Part shown: positions 25,074 through 32,185 of the stretch, piece by piece | Layout of the letters: every line of letters begins with the position of its first letter | Numbering within the stretch: position 1 is the stretch's first letter | DNA from: Microcaldota archaeon | Lineage (GTDB): Archaea; Micrarchaeota; Micrarchaeia; Anstonellales; Anstonellaceae | Assembly (NCBI GenBank): GCA_026396415.1 | Contig: JAPLWX010000020.1 | Coordinates: 1-52,644, forward strand | Length of the DNA stretch: 52,644 nt | Reading direction: 5' to 3' | Notes under the pieces: model-generated | Database searches by the model: none | Seen by the model: the letters and a program-made list of their open reading frames with translations, nothing else | Told to the model about the DNA's origin: nothing | Made by a program: the position numbers and the translations under genes

Positions 25074-25328
25074 ATGACGGTTAGGATTCCAATGATGGGC
25101 GTGTTAGTTCCAAAGAGCGAGGGCAATAAGCAATATAGCATTTATGGCAGCTACGAATCAAGGCTAGGGTATTTTCTCCTGAAAAAGAGCACTTTTGACA
25201 TGTTATCTGAAACTGTTGCGAGGAGATTGCCGATAAGAAATGGAGTTATGGCAGAAATAAAAGAGGTTATGGGCTTGGATGAGAAAGGCAGGCCAGCGGC
25301 AAGGCAGCAGAGCAGTTTTGCAGGATGA
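25074..25328 (+). CDS. hypothetical protein (84 aa)
   Basis: A short basic protein (TVRIPMMGVLVPKSEGNKQYSIYGSYESRLGYFLLKKSTF...). I do not recognise it. A TATA-like CTATTTAAAC about 34 nt upstream of the ATG supports a real start. It overlaps the next gene by ATGA, so the two are translationally coupled and probably act together. Confidence 0.6.
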   Translation: MTVRIPMMGVLVPKSEGNKQYSIYGSYESRLGYFLLKKSTFDMLSETVARRLPIRNGVMAEIKEVMGLDEKGRPAARQQSSFAG

Positions 25329-25657
25329 ACGGGCTGGACATCAAAAAGGCTGAGTTTTTCATGATGGGCTGCTCAGCCGACGCAGACCAGGAATCCTTTG
25401 TTTTTTCCGTGCGCCAGGAAGGCAAAATAAAGGACATATTGCACGTGGTGACGAAATTGGATGACTATAAAATAATCAGTTTCGGCGAGGATACAGGTGA
25501 AAAGAAATATAGCACACGCTACGAGCTTGAAAGCGATCTTGGGCAAATCAGGCAGGAGATCAGGAGCAAGCTGACAGAGGGATTTGTTGCGGTGAGGAAG
25601 ATATGGGCGCACGACCGCAAAAGCGATTACCCGGTTGTCTACCCGCTGTACCCATAA
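25325..25657 (+). CDS. hypothetical protein (110 aa)
   Basis: The ATG overlaps the stop of the preceding gene (ATGA). The sequence alternates strands and helices (ESFVFSVRQEGKIKDILHVVTKLDDYKIISFGED, then a long helix YELESDLGQIRQEIRSKL). No motif or membrane segment is seen. The pair resembles small two-gene cassettes such as TA modules in layout, but neither protein matches a known toxin or antitoxin by eye. Confidence 0.6.
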   Translation: MNGLDIKKAEFFMMGCSADADQESFVFSVRQEGKIKDILHVVTKLDDYKIISFGEDTGEKKYSTRYELESDLGQIRQEIRSKLTEGFVAVRKIWAHDRKSDYPVVYPLYP

Positions 25658-25779
25658 GCCCGGCGGCAGATAGCGATGCAAATCGGCTGCTCGCCTTGGC
25701 ACAGGCAAATCAGCCAAAACAAAAGGGGCTGCGTAGAGCCCAAAGTGGGGGCAGTAAAAGAAAAATAAAAAAGAGCTCC

Positions 25780-26109
25780 TTAGCCGGACACTTCAAATGC
25801 GATTCCGCCCGTGTATTTCACCACGAAATTATACACGACCACCATCAGCGCGCCGCCTATGAAGCCGCAGATTGCAAAGATCACCGGGAATGCGACTATC
25901 ATGATGCCTGCTCCAAGCCCTATTGCCGCAAGCCCGATCCCGGAGCTGCGAACACTTCCCATGGCAGCGCCTACAGCCGCGATTATCACGATGTATATCA
26001 GTGCATATACGATTCCCAGAATCGCATAAACTGCGGCAAGGGTAGTTGCCGTCGACACCACGCCGATCCTGGTCAGCTTCTTCACAGCCTTTTTCACGGA
26101 TACTGCCAT
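25780..26109 (-). CDS. small membrane protein, DUF3566-like
   Basis: A 109-residue protein with a basic N terminus (VSVKKAVKKLTRIGVVS) followed by two long hydrophobic regions: AAVYAILGIVYALIYIVIIAAVGAAMG and GLGAGIMIVAFPVIFAICGFIGGALMVVVYN, separated by a Gly/Ser turn. The C-terminal YNFVVKYTGGIAFEV resembles the end of DUF3566-type membrane proteins of archaea and actinobacteria; that match is by eye. GGAGGGG lies just before the ATG and a TATA-like ATATAAAC about 38 nt upstream. Confidence 0.7.
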   Translation of the reverse strand: MAVSVKKAVKKLTRIGVVSTATTLAAVYAILGIVYALIYIVIIAAVGAAMGSVRSSGIGLAAIGLGAGIMIVAFPVIFAICGFIGGALMVVVYNFVVKYTGGIAFEVSG

Positions 26110-26174
26110 AAAACCCCTCCGCAGGCTCTTATGCCGGCATTGTTTATATTGTTACCCATATCCTGGAAAAAAAG

Positions 26175-26248
26175 AAGCCCCCGACGATGGAGCAGAGCAG
26201 GAAGCTCTGCGACAGTTTTTGGCACGAAGTGCCAAAAAGAGGGGGCTT
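26175..26248. repeat. branched hairpin element beginning with a copy of the tRNA-Thr 3' end
   Basis: An outer stem AAGCCCCC (26175-26182) with GGGGGCTT (26241-26248) encloses GCAGAGC-AGGAA-GCTCTGC (26192-26210) and TTTTTGGCAC-GAA-GTGCCAAAAA (26216-26238). The first 13 nt, AAGCCCCCGACGA, are identical to 26264-26276, which are the 3' end of the tRNA gene plus two flanking bases. Confidence 0.7.
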
Positions 26249-26265
26249 TGAACCGAAGGTGAAAA

Positions 26266-26336
26266 GCCCCCGACGAGATTTGAACTCGTGACATCCAGTT
26301 TACGAAACTGGCGCTCTACCGCTGAGCTACAGGGGC
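26266..26336 (-). tRNA. tRNA-Thr (anticodon CGU)
   Basis: A 71-nt cloverleaf on the minus strand. The acceptor stem is GCCCCTG/CGGGGGC, the D stem GCTC/GAGC, the anticodon stem CCAGT/ACTGG with loop TTCGTAA (anticodon CGT in DNA, reading ACG), and the T stem ACGAG/CTCGT with loop TTCAAAT. No intron and no encoded CCA. A 13-nt copy of its 3' end starts the hairpin element 89 bp downstream, and a second cluster lies on the 5' side. Confidence 0.95.
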
Positions 26337-26364
26337 ATTGACAACTGCGAAGCAGGTGGCAATA

Positions 26365-26535
26365 GGTTGTGCATCAGCACAACCGTGTGGCCAATTTCCC
26401 GGAGGAAATTGGGCAATTGTTGAGCGACGGCAGTCGTCCTTTGGACGACTGCGCCCATTCGCCAAAGGCGAATCGGGAGCTCAACATGTCGGTCAAAACC
26501 AGCAGGTTTTGAGCGCAGGCGTGCGCTTTGCGCGA
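26365..26535. repeat. hairpin cluster upstream of tRNA-Thr
   Basis: Contains GGTTGTGC-ATCA-GCACAACC (26365-26384), CCAATTTCC-CGGA-GGAAATTGG (26391-26412), the branched element 26418-26486, and TCAAAACC-AGCA-GGTTTTGA (26493-26512), followed by a GC-rich GCGC...GCGC stretch. No ORF of the region is convincing. Confidence 0.85.
26418..26486 (-). repeat. branched hairpin element, copy C
   Basis: An outer stem TGTTGAGC/GCTCAACA encloses GCAGTCGTCC-TTT-GGACGACTGC and ATTCGCC-AAA-GGCGAAT. Read on the minus strand it has the same backbone as copy B at 17345-17426 (GCTCCCGATTCGCC, GGCGAATGGGCGCAGT, ACTGCCGT), with a different outer stem and a different second hairpin tip, both still fully paired. Confidence 0.8.
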
Positions 26536-26571
26536 TGTTAATAACTTTGCAAGGTTTTAAAAGCGATAAGC

Positions 26572-26596
26572 AGGCGCGCGTTGCCGCAGCGCGCCT
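26572..26596 (-). terminator. hairpin at the end of the PPC-domain gene
   Basis: AGGCGCGC (26572-26579) and GCGCGCCT (26589-26596) are perfect inverted copies; one arm overlaps the stop codon of the PPC-domain gene. There is no T-tract on that strand. Confidence 0.45.
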
Positions 26597-27008
26597 ATTT
26601 TTCCAGGCTTATGCCCCTCAGCCCCAATTTTGGCAGCGGCTTTTTCCCAAGTTTTGTTGTCGGCAGGATGAAGAATTCGCCCATAACCGAGATTTCCGCG
26701 CCTATCAGGTGGCCGCCGTGCACATTGAAGCGCGCATCGGACATGGAAATATGCGCGTGCAGCCCGTCCTCGCTTATGTTGCCGATGCAGGAAAGCATCT
26801 CGTAGTTTTCGCCCGGGAAGCGTCTTGTTTTCCATTTTTTTGCCTGCGGGCTGTAATAGGCGAGCTCCACATCGGTTATGGCGCCTATGCCCCACACCTG
26901 CGCGCCCGTAATCTTGTGCTCGCGCGCCCAATTGGAAATTGAGGATTTGACCTCTTCCCCTTGCTCCAGAATGAGCCAATAGCCTGATTTTTCCTTGCGG
27001 GATTGCAT
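26595..27008 (-). CDS. PPC/DUF296-domain protein
   Basis: A 137-residue protein matching the PPC (DUF296) fold: YWLILEQGEEVKSSISNWAREHKITGAQVWGIGAITDVELAYY, then EMLSCIGNISE, and the core HAHISMSDARFNVHGGHLIGAEIS with histidines typical of prokaryotic single-domain PPC proteins. In plants the domain is part of AT-hook nuclear proteins; prokaryotic versions form trimers and have no settled function. ATG 27008 lies about 23 nt from a TATA box shared with the divergent gene. Confidence 0.9.
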   Translation of the reverse strand: MQSRKEKSGYWLILEQGEEVKSSISNWAREHKITGAQVWGIGAITDVELAYYSPQAKKWKTRRFPGENYEMLSCIGNISEDGLHAHISMSDARFNVHGGHLIGAEISVMGEFFILPTTKLGKKPLPKLGLRGISLEK

Positions 27009-27025
27009 GGAGTGGATGCCAAGGA

Positions 27026-27037
27026 TAAATATATAAT
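27026..27037. promoter_or_regulatory. shared bidirectional TATA box
   Basis: AAATATATAATC lies 23 nt from the minus-strand PPC gene start and about 28 nt from the plus-strand Cys-rich gene start, so it can serve both. On the plus side GGAGGTG at 27042-27048 adds a Shine-Dalgarno about 10 nt before ATG 27059. Confidence 0.55.
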
Positions 27038-27058
27038 CACTGGAGGTGTATTTTTCCC

Positions 27059-28645
27059 ATGGAAAGCGAACTTTTCAGGTCCCTGGACGGCAAGTGGAAA
27101 TCCACCATGAAAATCCTTCTTGGCGAGGAATTCGGCAGCATGAAGGAATACGAGAAATGGCTTTTGGGAAGGAATCGGCCGCGGATTACCAGGAAGTCCG
27201 CAATATCAGGCAAGGAAGTCTCGTTTGTCCTGCCTGATTACCCGCAGTCAAGGATACTCTCGCTTGAGGAGATTGATTTCCAGAAGAGCTTTGCCCCGCT
27301 TTCCATCAACGAAGTAAAAGACATTGACTCCATAGCCGCCGCGGTGAAGGAAAGGGCGTATTACACCGGCAACATCCATCTTGGGAATTCGAAATTCATC
27401 GAGGGAAGCACAGACATCATAGAAAGCTTCTACATCTATGATTCCGGGCAGGTGAGCTTCTCGAAATACATTGCATATGGCTACAACCTGGAATATTCCG
27501 AGTGCGTCTTTGGCGCGATGAACTATGGGAACAGCAGCTTCTGCACCCAGATAAGCAATGCCATCAAGATTGTGCGCTCCCTTGAGATGTACAGCTGCTT
27601 CGACTGCCAGGACTCTTATTATTCTCACCGCCTGTTCAACTGCAAGAACACCATGTTCTGCTTCAACCTCAGGAATGCCTCGCATGCAATCGGGAACCTA
27701 AAGCTTGCGCCTGACAAGTACACGGCGCTGAAGAAGAAGCTTGTTTCGGAAATGGCTGCGGAGCTCAAGAAAAACAAGTCCTTGCCCAGCCTTATTGACA
27801 TTGTCGGGGATTCTGCACCTGACCCAGCCATGATGGCTGCCTTGAGGGGCAAGTTCGTGAAGCCAAAGGAAAAGCCTGTGAGCCGCGCTCCGATAGAAAA
27901 GGCATTCCAGAGCACGACAGGCGTTATTTTTGGCAAGCCGCTTGCAGGCATTGAGAAATATGGGGCTTGGCTGTCGGAACACATCCGGGAAACCAGGAAA
28001 GGAATATCTGCGCTCAGCGGGGAGGAATTCGTGGTTGCGAACCACGCGCAATACTTCAGGTACCCGAAAAGCAGGCTGGTGGGCGAGGAGGAATCGCTGT
28101 TCCTTGGGGCGGAGCTTGCGCTGACTGAGAAGGATTTGGAGGGGCTGAGCCTGAAAAACGTCGGGGGAAGGATTGGGAAGATAGCATTCTTCCGGCCGGG
28201 CTACGAGGAGGGAAAGCTTTCCAACAACATCGAAAGCATAATGGACGTTGACGTGACAAACGCATTTAGGAGCGTGCTGAACCTGCAGAGCAAGAACTGC
28301 GCGTACAACTACTACATGCTGGAATGCGAGTCCATGTTCGGTTGCAATTCCATCAGGAAATCCGCATTCCTTGTAAGGTGCTACAATTCGGCAAGGATGA
28401 ACAGGTGCTTCGAGGTGGACTCCTCGCGCGACTGTTCTGACGCTTATTTCTGCCAGAACTGCGAAAATGTGCAATCCGCGATGTTCTCATTTAACCTGAA
28501 GAACAAGAGGAACGTCATAGGGAATGCGGAATACTCGAAGGAGGAATACGCGAAAATCAAGAACTCGCTTTGCGCGCAGATTGTCTCCGAGCTTGAAAAA
28601 ACCCACGCGCTTAGGCACAGCATATTCACGATTGGGAAGGACTGA
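27059..28645 (+). CDS. uncharacterised Cys-rich protein with two homologous halves
   Basis: A 528-residue protein with a clear internal duplication. Residues of about 180-240 (CFDCQDSYYSHRLFNCKNTMFCFNLRNASHAIGN...KYTALKKKLVSEMAAEL) and about 440-520 (CFEVDSSRDCSDAYFCQNCENVQSAMFSFNLKNKRNVIGN...EYAKIKNSLCAQIVSEL) align in order, including the ending SIFTIG/SLIDIVG. Each unit is preceded by a run of short strand-like repeats with regularly spaced Cys, Asn and Ser (YSECVFGAMNYGNSSFC; YMLECESMFGCNSIRKSAFLVRCYNS), as in a beta-helix. Similar Cys-Asn patterned proteins are common in DPANN and CPR genomes and have no known function. No signal peptide. Metal binding or disulfides are possible; neither can be shown here. 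Confidence 0.75.
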   Translation: MESELFRSLDGKWKSTMKILLGEEFGSMKEYEKWLLGRNRPRITRKSAISGKEVSFVLPDYPQSRILSLEEIDFQKSFAPLSINEVKDIDSIAAAVKERAYYTGNIHLGNSKFIEGSTDIIESFYIYDSGQVSFSKYIAYGYNLEYSECVFGAMNYGNSSFCTQISNAIKIVRSLEMYSCFDCQDSYYSHRLFNCKNTMFCFNLRNASHAIGNLKLAPDKYTALKKKLVSEMAAELKKNKSLPSLIDIVGDSAPDPAMMAALRGKFVKPKEKPVSRAPIEKAFQSTTGVIFGKPLAGIEKYGAWLSEHIRETRKGISALSGEEFVVANHAQYFRYPKSRLVGEEESLFLGAELALTEKDLEGLSLKNVGGRIGKIAFFRPGYEEGKLSNNIESIMDVDVTNAFRSVLNLQSKNCAYNYYMLECESMFGCNSIRKSAFLVRCYNSARMNRCFEVDSSRDCSDAYFCQNCENVQSAMFSFNLKNKRNVIGNAEYSKEEYAKIKNSLCAQIVSELEKTHALRHSIFTIGKD

Positions 28646-28648
28646 AAA

Positions 28649-28792
28649 ATGAAAATAAACGCCGACGAGGAGATTTGTTCGTTCGCCGCAAACGCAGGGT
28701 TTGGGCGATGCCCCTTGAACCCGTTTTACGGGGGTTTGGGGGGCGCCGCACTAAGGGGGCGTAGCCCCCTTGGGGTGGCATTGAACTCCTAA
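28649..28792 (+). pseudogene. possible short ORF run into a hairpin repeat
   Basis: A 47-codon frame starts 4 nt after the Cys-rich gene (MKINADEEICSFAANAGFG) and then runs into GC-rich repeat DNA (AAGGGGGC-GTA-GCCCCCTT at 28753-28771). The first 20 codons look protein-like, the rest is translated hairpin. It may be a gene truncated by insertion of the repeat. Weak. Confidence 0.25.
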
Positions 28793-28957
28793 GCCCCGAG
28801 GGGCACTAGATTTCCTGTTGACAGATTCCGCGTCTGATCTCGAGTCTAGCGCGATACCGGATTCTGCCACGTCGGCGTGTTCAAATCCCCGGAGGGATTT
28901 GGACTGACAGTCGAGCGAAGCTCGACTGCGTGTTCGGAGATTTGCTTTGCAGCAAAT
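28753..28957. repeat. hairpin cluster between the Cys-rich gene and tpiA
   Basis: Contains AAGGGGGC-GTA-GCCCCCTT (28753-28771), GCCCC-GA-GGGGC (28793-28804), CAAATCCC-CGGA-GGGATTTG (28882-28901), CAGTCGAGC-GAA-GCTCGACTG (28908-28928) and ATTTGCT-TTGC-AGCAAAT (28940-28957). GCGTGTTC occurs twice, on either side of the middle two. This accounts for most of the 400-bp gap. Confidence 0.8.
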
Positions 28958-29046
28958 TCCAAAATCTAATTTCGGTCATTGGCATTGCTGCCTCCGACTG
29001 TTAAGACGGCAATTGTTTAATAAGGTTTATTTCGGAAGTTCTGGTG

Positions 29047-29715
29047 ATGGATATGAAGCCCATAATAGCGCTCAATCTGAAAGCCTACAAGGAATCGCTC
29101 GGCCCGGCGTGCGCGGAGCTTTGCAGGCACGCGAGCGAGGTTTCGCTGCTGACAGGCGTGCGCATAATCGTTGCCCCCCAGGCAGTGGACCTGCGCGAGG
29201 CGTGCCAGATTTGCAGCGACGTCTTCGCGCAGCACGTAGATGCGAATGAGCCTGGCGCATTCACAGGCGCGCTCACCGTGGAGGCGATAAAGGCGGCAGG
29301 GTGCAAAGGGTCGCTTGTCAACCACTCGGAGCGCGGGCTTCCTGAGAAGCAGATAGAAGCGACCATCGCGCACCTGAAGGAAGCTGGGCTGGAGAGCATG
29401 CTTTGCACGAAAGACGCTGCGGAGAGCGCGCGATTGGCAAGATACGAGCCAACTTACATTGCGGTTGAGCCGCCTGAGCTCATAGGAAGCGGCATTTCAG
29501 TCTCCACCGCGCGCCCGGAAGTGGTTTCGGGCACAGTGGAGGCGGTGGCAAAGGTGAACAATACGCCCGTGCTTTGCGGCGCGGGCGTGTCCAATGCTTC
29601 TGACGTGAAAAAGGCGGTGGAGCTTGGCGCAAGCGGCGTGCTTCTCGCAAGCGCGTTCGTGAAGGCAAAGGACCCGAAAAAGCTCCTTACGCAGATGGCA
29701 GAATCAATCGCATGA
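29047..29715 (+). CDS. tpiA: triosephosphate isomerase (archaeal type)
   Basis: Interconverts dihydroxyacetone phosphate and glyceraldehyde 3-phosphate. At about 222 residues it is the short archaeal form. Catalytic residues are in place: Asn and Lys in ALNLKAYKE, His in LVNHSERG, Glu in YIAVEPPELIGSG. The phosphate loops GISVS and GVLLASAFV are also seen. The GTG/ATG/ATG start cluster at 29044-29055 makes the exact start uncertain; ATG 29047 is chosen. A TATA-like TTTAATAAGG precedes it. The last codons form one arm of a perfect palindrome that spans the stop. Confidence 0.95.
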   Translation: MDMKPIIALNLKAYKESLGPACAELCRHASEVSLLTGVRIIVAPQAVDLREACQICSDVFAQHVDANEPGAFTGALTVEAIKAAGCKGSLVNHSERGLPEKQIEATIAHLKEAGLESMLCTKDAAESARLARYEPTYIAVEPPELIGSGISVSTARPEVVSGTVEAVAKVNNTPVLCGAGVSNASDVKKAVELGASGVLLASAFVKAKDPKKLLTQMAESIA

Positions 29716-29745
29716 TTCTGCCAGACTTTGGCTCGCAAGCCAAAG
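29697..29745. repeat. stop-codon palindrome of tpiA and a second hairpin
   Basis: GGCAGAATCA-ATCGCA-TGATTCTGCC (29697-29722) is a perfect palindrome in which the left arm is coding sequence (…MAES) and the right arm begins with the TGA stop. It is followed at once by CTTTGGCT-CGCA-AGCCAAAG (29726-29745). Confidence 0.75.
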
Positions 29746-29792
29746 AAGGTGGCTGAAGCGCTATAGTGACGTTTTGTTTCATATGTGACAAA

Positions 29793-29848
29793 GCCTTTTT
29801 TAAGGCGGAAAAAAGCATAACCTGCAAACATTTTCAAGTTAGGGAGGT
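29793..29848 (+). promoter_or_regulatory. argG promoter and Shine-Dalgarno
   Basis: GCCTTTTTTAAGGC (29793-29806) is both TATA-like and self-complementary. It predicts transcription from about 29826, leaving a leader with GGGAGGT at 29842-29848, 6 nt before the argG ATG. Confidence 0.45.
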
Positions 29849-29854
29849 AATGAA

Positions 29855-31105
29855 ATGGCAAAGGAAAAAGTTGTTTTGGCATATTCGGGCGGATTGGACA
29901 CTTCAGTCATAGTCAAGTGGCTGGTGGACAAGGGTTACGACGTCATCTGCTACATGGCTGATGTGGGGCAGAAGGAGGACTTTGAGGCTGCAAAGCAAAA
30001 GGCGTTCAATTTAGGCGCAAGCAAAGTGATAATCAAAGACCTGAAGAAGGAATTTGTCACGGACTATATTTTCCCTGCAATACGCGCGAATGCGATTTAT
30101 GAGAACAGGTATCTCCTGGGCACCTCGCTTGCCCGCCCCCTTATTGCAAAGTACCAAATCGAGGTGGCAAAGCAAGAGGGTGCGGAAACAGTGGCGCACG
30201 GCGCTACCGGCAAGGGGAACGACCAGGTGCGCTTCGAGCTCACCTATTACGCGCTCAAGCCCGACATCAAGATAATCTCGCCGTGGAAGATGCAGGAGTG
30301 GCTGGACCAGTTCAAGGGCAGGGACGACATGATTGCATACGCAAAGAAGCACAACATTCCCGTGTCCGCCACGAAAAAGAAGCCGTACTCGGAAGACGAG
30401 AACCTTATGCACATATCGCACGAGGCAGGCATACTTGAGGACCCGGGATTCGTGCCCGACGACAGCGTGTATTCCCGCACGGTTTCCCCGTGGAAGGCGC
30501 CGGACAAGAGCACATGGATAGATGTTCACTTTAAGGACGGCACGCCCATAAAGATAGTGAACAAGGATGACGGGACAACCAAGACCGACCCGCTCGAGCT
30601 TTTCCTCTACGCGAACGAGGTCGGCTCGGCAAACGGAGTTGGAAGAATTGACATGGTGGAGAACAGGTACGTGGGCATAAAGTCGCGAGGCCTGTACGAG
30701 ACGCCGGGCGGCACCATCCTTCTCGCGGCGCACAGGGACATAGAGGCGATTGCCATGGACCGCGAGGTGATGACGCTGCGCGACATGCTCTCGCCCCGCT
30801 ATGCGGAAATCATCTACAACGGCTTCTGGTTCTCGCCCGAGATGGACTTCCTCACCGCGGCATTCAACAAGAGCCAGGAGTTCATAGACGGCAAAGTGAC
30901 ACTGGAGCTTTACAAGGGCAACGTCTTCACCCGCGCGCGCACCTCGCCCACCTCGCTTTACGACGAGGACCTGGGCTCCATGCACAAGGCGGGCGGGTTT
31001 GACCAGAAGGACTCCATCGGCTTCATCAAGATAAACGCGATACGCCTCATGGCGCACCGCGCAATCCTTGACAAGCTGGCAAAGAAGAGAGGGGAAAAGA
31101 AGTAG
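29855..31105 (+). CDS. argG: argininosuccinate synthase
   Basis: Joins citrulline and aspartate with ATP in arginine synthesis. The 416-residue protein starts with the PP-loop [18 protein letters not shown] and has [26 protein letters not shown] and [17 protein letters not shown], all typical of ArgG, and normal length. A strong Shine-Dalgarno precedes ATG 29855. argH and other arginine genes are not in the window, so whether a full pathway exists cannot be judged. It is convergent with the cysteine synthase gene over a T-rich gap of 25 bp. Confidence 0.97.
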   Translation: MAKEKVVLAYSGGLDTSVIVKWLVDKGYDVICYMADVGQKEDFEAAKQKAFNLGASKVIIKDLKKEFVTDYIFPAIRANAIYENRYLLGTSLARPLIAKYQIEVAKQEGAETVAHGATGKGNDQVRFELTYYALKPDIKIISPWKMQEWLDQFKGRDDMIAYAKKHNIPVSATKKKPYSEDENLMHISHEAGILEDPGFVPDDSVYSRTVSPWKAPDKSTWIDVHFKDGTPIKIVNKDDGTTKTDPLELFLYANEVGSANGVGRIDMVENRYVGIKSRGLYETPGGTILLAAHRDIEAIAMDREVMTLRDMLSPRYAEIIYNGFWFSPEMDFLTAAFNKSQEFIDGKVTLELYKGNVFTRARTSPTSLYDEDLGSMHKAGGFDQKDSIGFIKINAIRLMAHRAILDKLAKKRGEKK

Positions 31106-31130
31106 CTGCTTTTTTCCTTCTTTTTATTTT

Positions 31131-31991
31131 TCATTTTTTATTATCTTGCCTGCTCACAAAATAGCGATAGCCATTGTCAGGGAAGAGCGTGGCTACTCGC
31201 GCGCCGTTTTTTGCATAGCGCTTTGCGGCAATCAAATTCGCGGCGGATGACGCGCCGACGAACATGCCGCGCTTCCAGAGGGCTTTCATTCCTGCAAGCG
31301 CCTCGTTTTCGCAGACCAGCCCCACTTCGTCAATAAGGCTGCGCTCGCGCGCGATTATGTCAGGTATGAAGTCCTCGCCTATGCCTTCTATGAGATGGAT
31401 GCCCGGCCTGCCGTTCGTGAGCATGGTGGACTGCTTGGGCTCCAGCACCACTATTTTAGTGCCAAGCTTTTTCTTGAGCACGCGCGCCACGCCTATTATG
31501 GTGCCGCCTGTGCCTGCGCCTGCCACAAACACATCTGGCTTGTGCTGCAGCAGCTCCTCGCCCAGAGCTTCCATGAAAAGAGGGTTGTGTATGTTGCCAA
31601 ACTGGTCAACGGTGATTGCTTTTGCCTCGCGCGCAAGGTGCGCGTTTTTCTGCGCAACTGCCTCGCCCACGGTGGGAGCCTGCACCACGTTTGCGCCATA
31701 GCCCTTGATAATGAGTATCCGTTCTTTTGATGCATTTGCAGGCATGTAGGCAGTGAAGCGCACGCCGCGCAGTGCTGCCCACATTGCAATCGAGATGCCT
31801 GTGTTGCCTGTTGTGGCTTCCACTATTTCAGTGCCATCGGCAATTTTGCCTTCTGCATGGAGCTTTTCGAGAAAGGGAAAAACAAAGCGGTCCTTTATCG
31901 AGCCTGAAGGGTTGAAGTACTCGAGCTTCACAGTAATGCCGTCCATAGTAACCGCAGGAGTATTCCCTATTTTTTCGAGTAAATTCTGCAT
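31131..31991 (-). CDS. PLP-dependent cysteine synthase family protein
   Basis: A fold type II PLP enzyme of the cysteine synthase / O-acetylserine or O-phosphoserine sulfhydrylase group. PLP lysine in NPSGSIKDRF, substrate loop EATTGNTGIS, phosphate loop GAGTGGTIIG, and the C-terminal FPDNGYRYF. At 286 residues it lacks any CBS domain. With a serine pathway in the same window, O-phosphoserine is a reasonable sulfhydrylation substrate, but the sequence does not settle which acceptor is used. ATG 31991 is preferred over TTG 31994. GAGG lies 9 nt before the ATG and falls in the closing stem of the candidate leader structure upstream. Confidence 0.9.
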   Translation of the reverse strand: MQNLLEKIGNTPAVTMDGITVKLEYFNPSGSIKDRFVFPFLEKLHAEGKIADGTEIVEATTGNTGISIAMWAALRGVRFTAYMPANASKERILIIKGYGANVVQAPTVGEAVAQKNAHLAREAKAITVDQFGNIHNPLFMEALGEELLQHKPDVFVAGAGTGGTIIGVARVLKKKLGTKIVVLEPKQSTMLTNGRPGIHLIEGIGEDFIPDIIARERSLIDEVGLVCENEALAGMKALWKRGMFVGASSAANLIAAKRYAKNGARVATLFPDNGYRYFVSRQDNKK

Positions 31992-32000
31992 CAATATCGC

Positions 32001-32090
32001 CTCTAGCTGTCCTTATGGGTCAGGAGGCGCGCGCAACTCGCCCAATCGCGCGTGCCATGCCGTTTTGCGGCTTACCAGGAACAGCTAGAG
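32001..32090 (-). ncRNA. candidate three-way-junction leader RNA of the cysteine synthase gene
   Basis: CTCTAGCTGTCC (32001-32012) pairs with GGAACAGCTAGAG (32078-32090) in a 12-bp closing stem with one bulged A. Inside are GGCGCGCGC (32026-32034) paired with GCGCGTGCC (32048-32056), and GCCG-TTTTG-CGGC (32059-32071). On the minus strand the 3' side of the closing stem contains GAG of the GAGG just before the cysteine synthase ATG, so folding would hide the ribosome site. A TATA-like box at 32158-32167 predicts RNA start near 32138. It could be a riboswitch-like leader or a free-standing RNA; the same pairing is possible on the plus strand. Confidence 0.5.
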
Positions 32091-32157
32091 CTGGGCAGAA
32101 GAAGGGTTTGTGCAAGAGTTTGCATTGCTGTCATGCTTGAAATTGTGCTGGCGGGCG

Positions 32158-32167
32158 CTTATATTTG
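32158..32167 (-). promoter_or_regulatory. TATA box for the cysteine synthase leader
   Basis: The minus strand reads CAAATATAAG, about 26 nt before the predicted start of a 145-nt leader. It lies between the stop of the upstream nucleotidyltransferase-like gene and the structured region. Confidence 0.4.
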
Positions 32168-32185
32168 TGTGTAACAAAAAGACAG

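Noticed and set aside
28646-29043. rRNA or known structured RNA in the 400-bp gap
   Set aside because: No stretch resembles 5S rRNA, SRP RNA, RNase P or a tRNA by eye; the gap is explained by hairpins and the tpiA promoter.
30011-31057. 348-codon minus-strand ORF
   Set aside because: Antisense to argG, which is a certain gene; shadow ORF.
32001-32090. tRNA gene
   Set aside because: The fold has a 12-bp closing stem and only two inner hairpins, with no T-loop or D-loop consensus.
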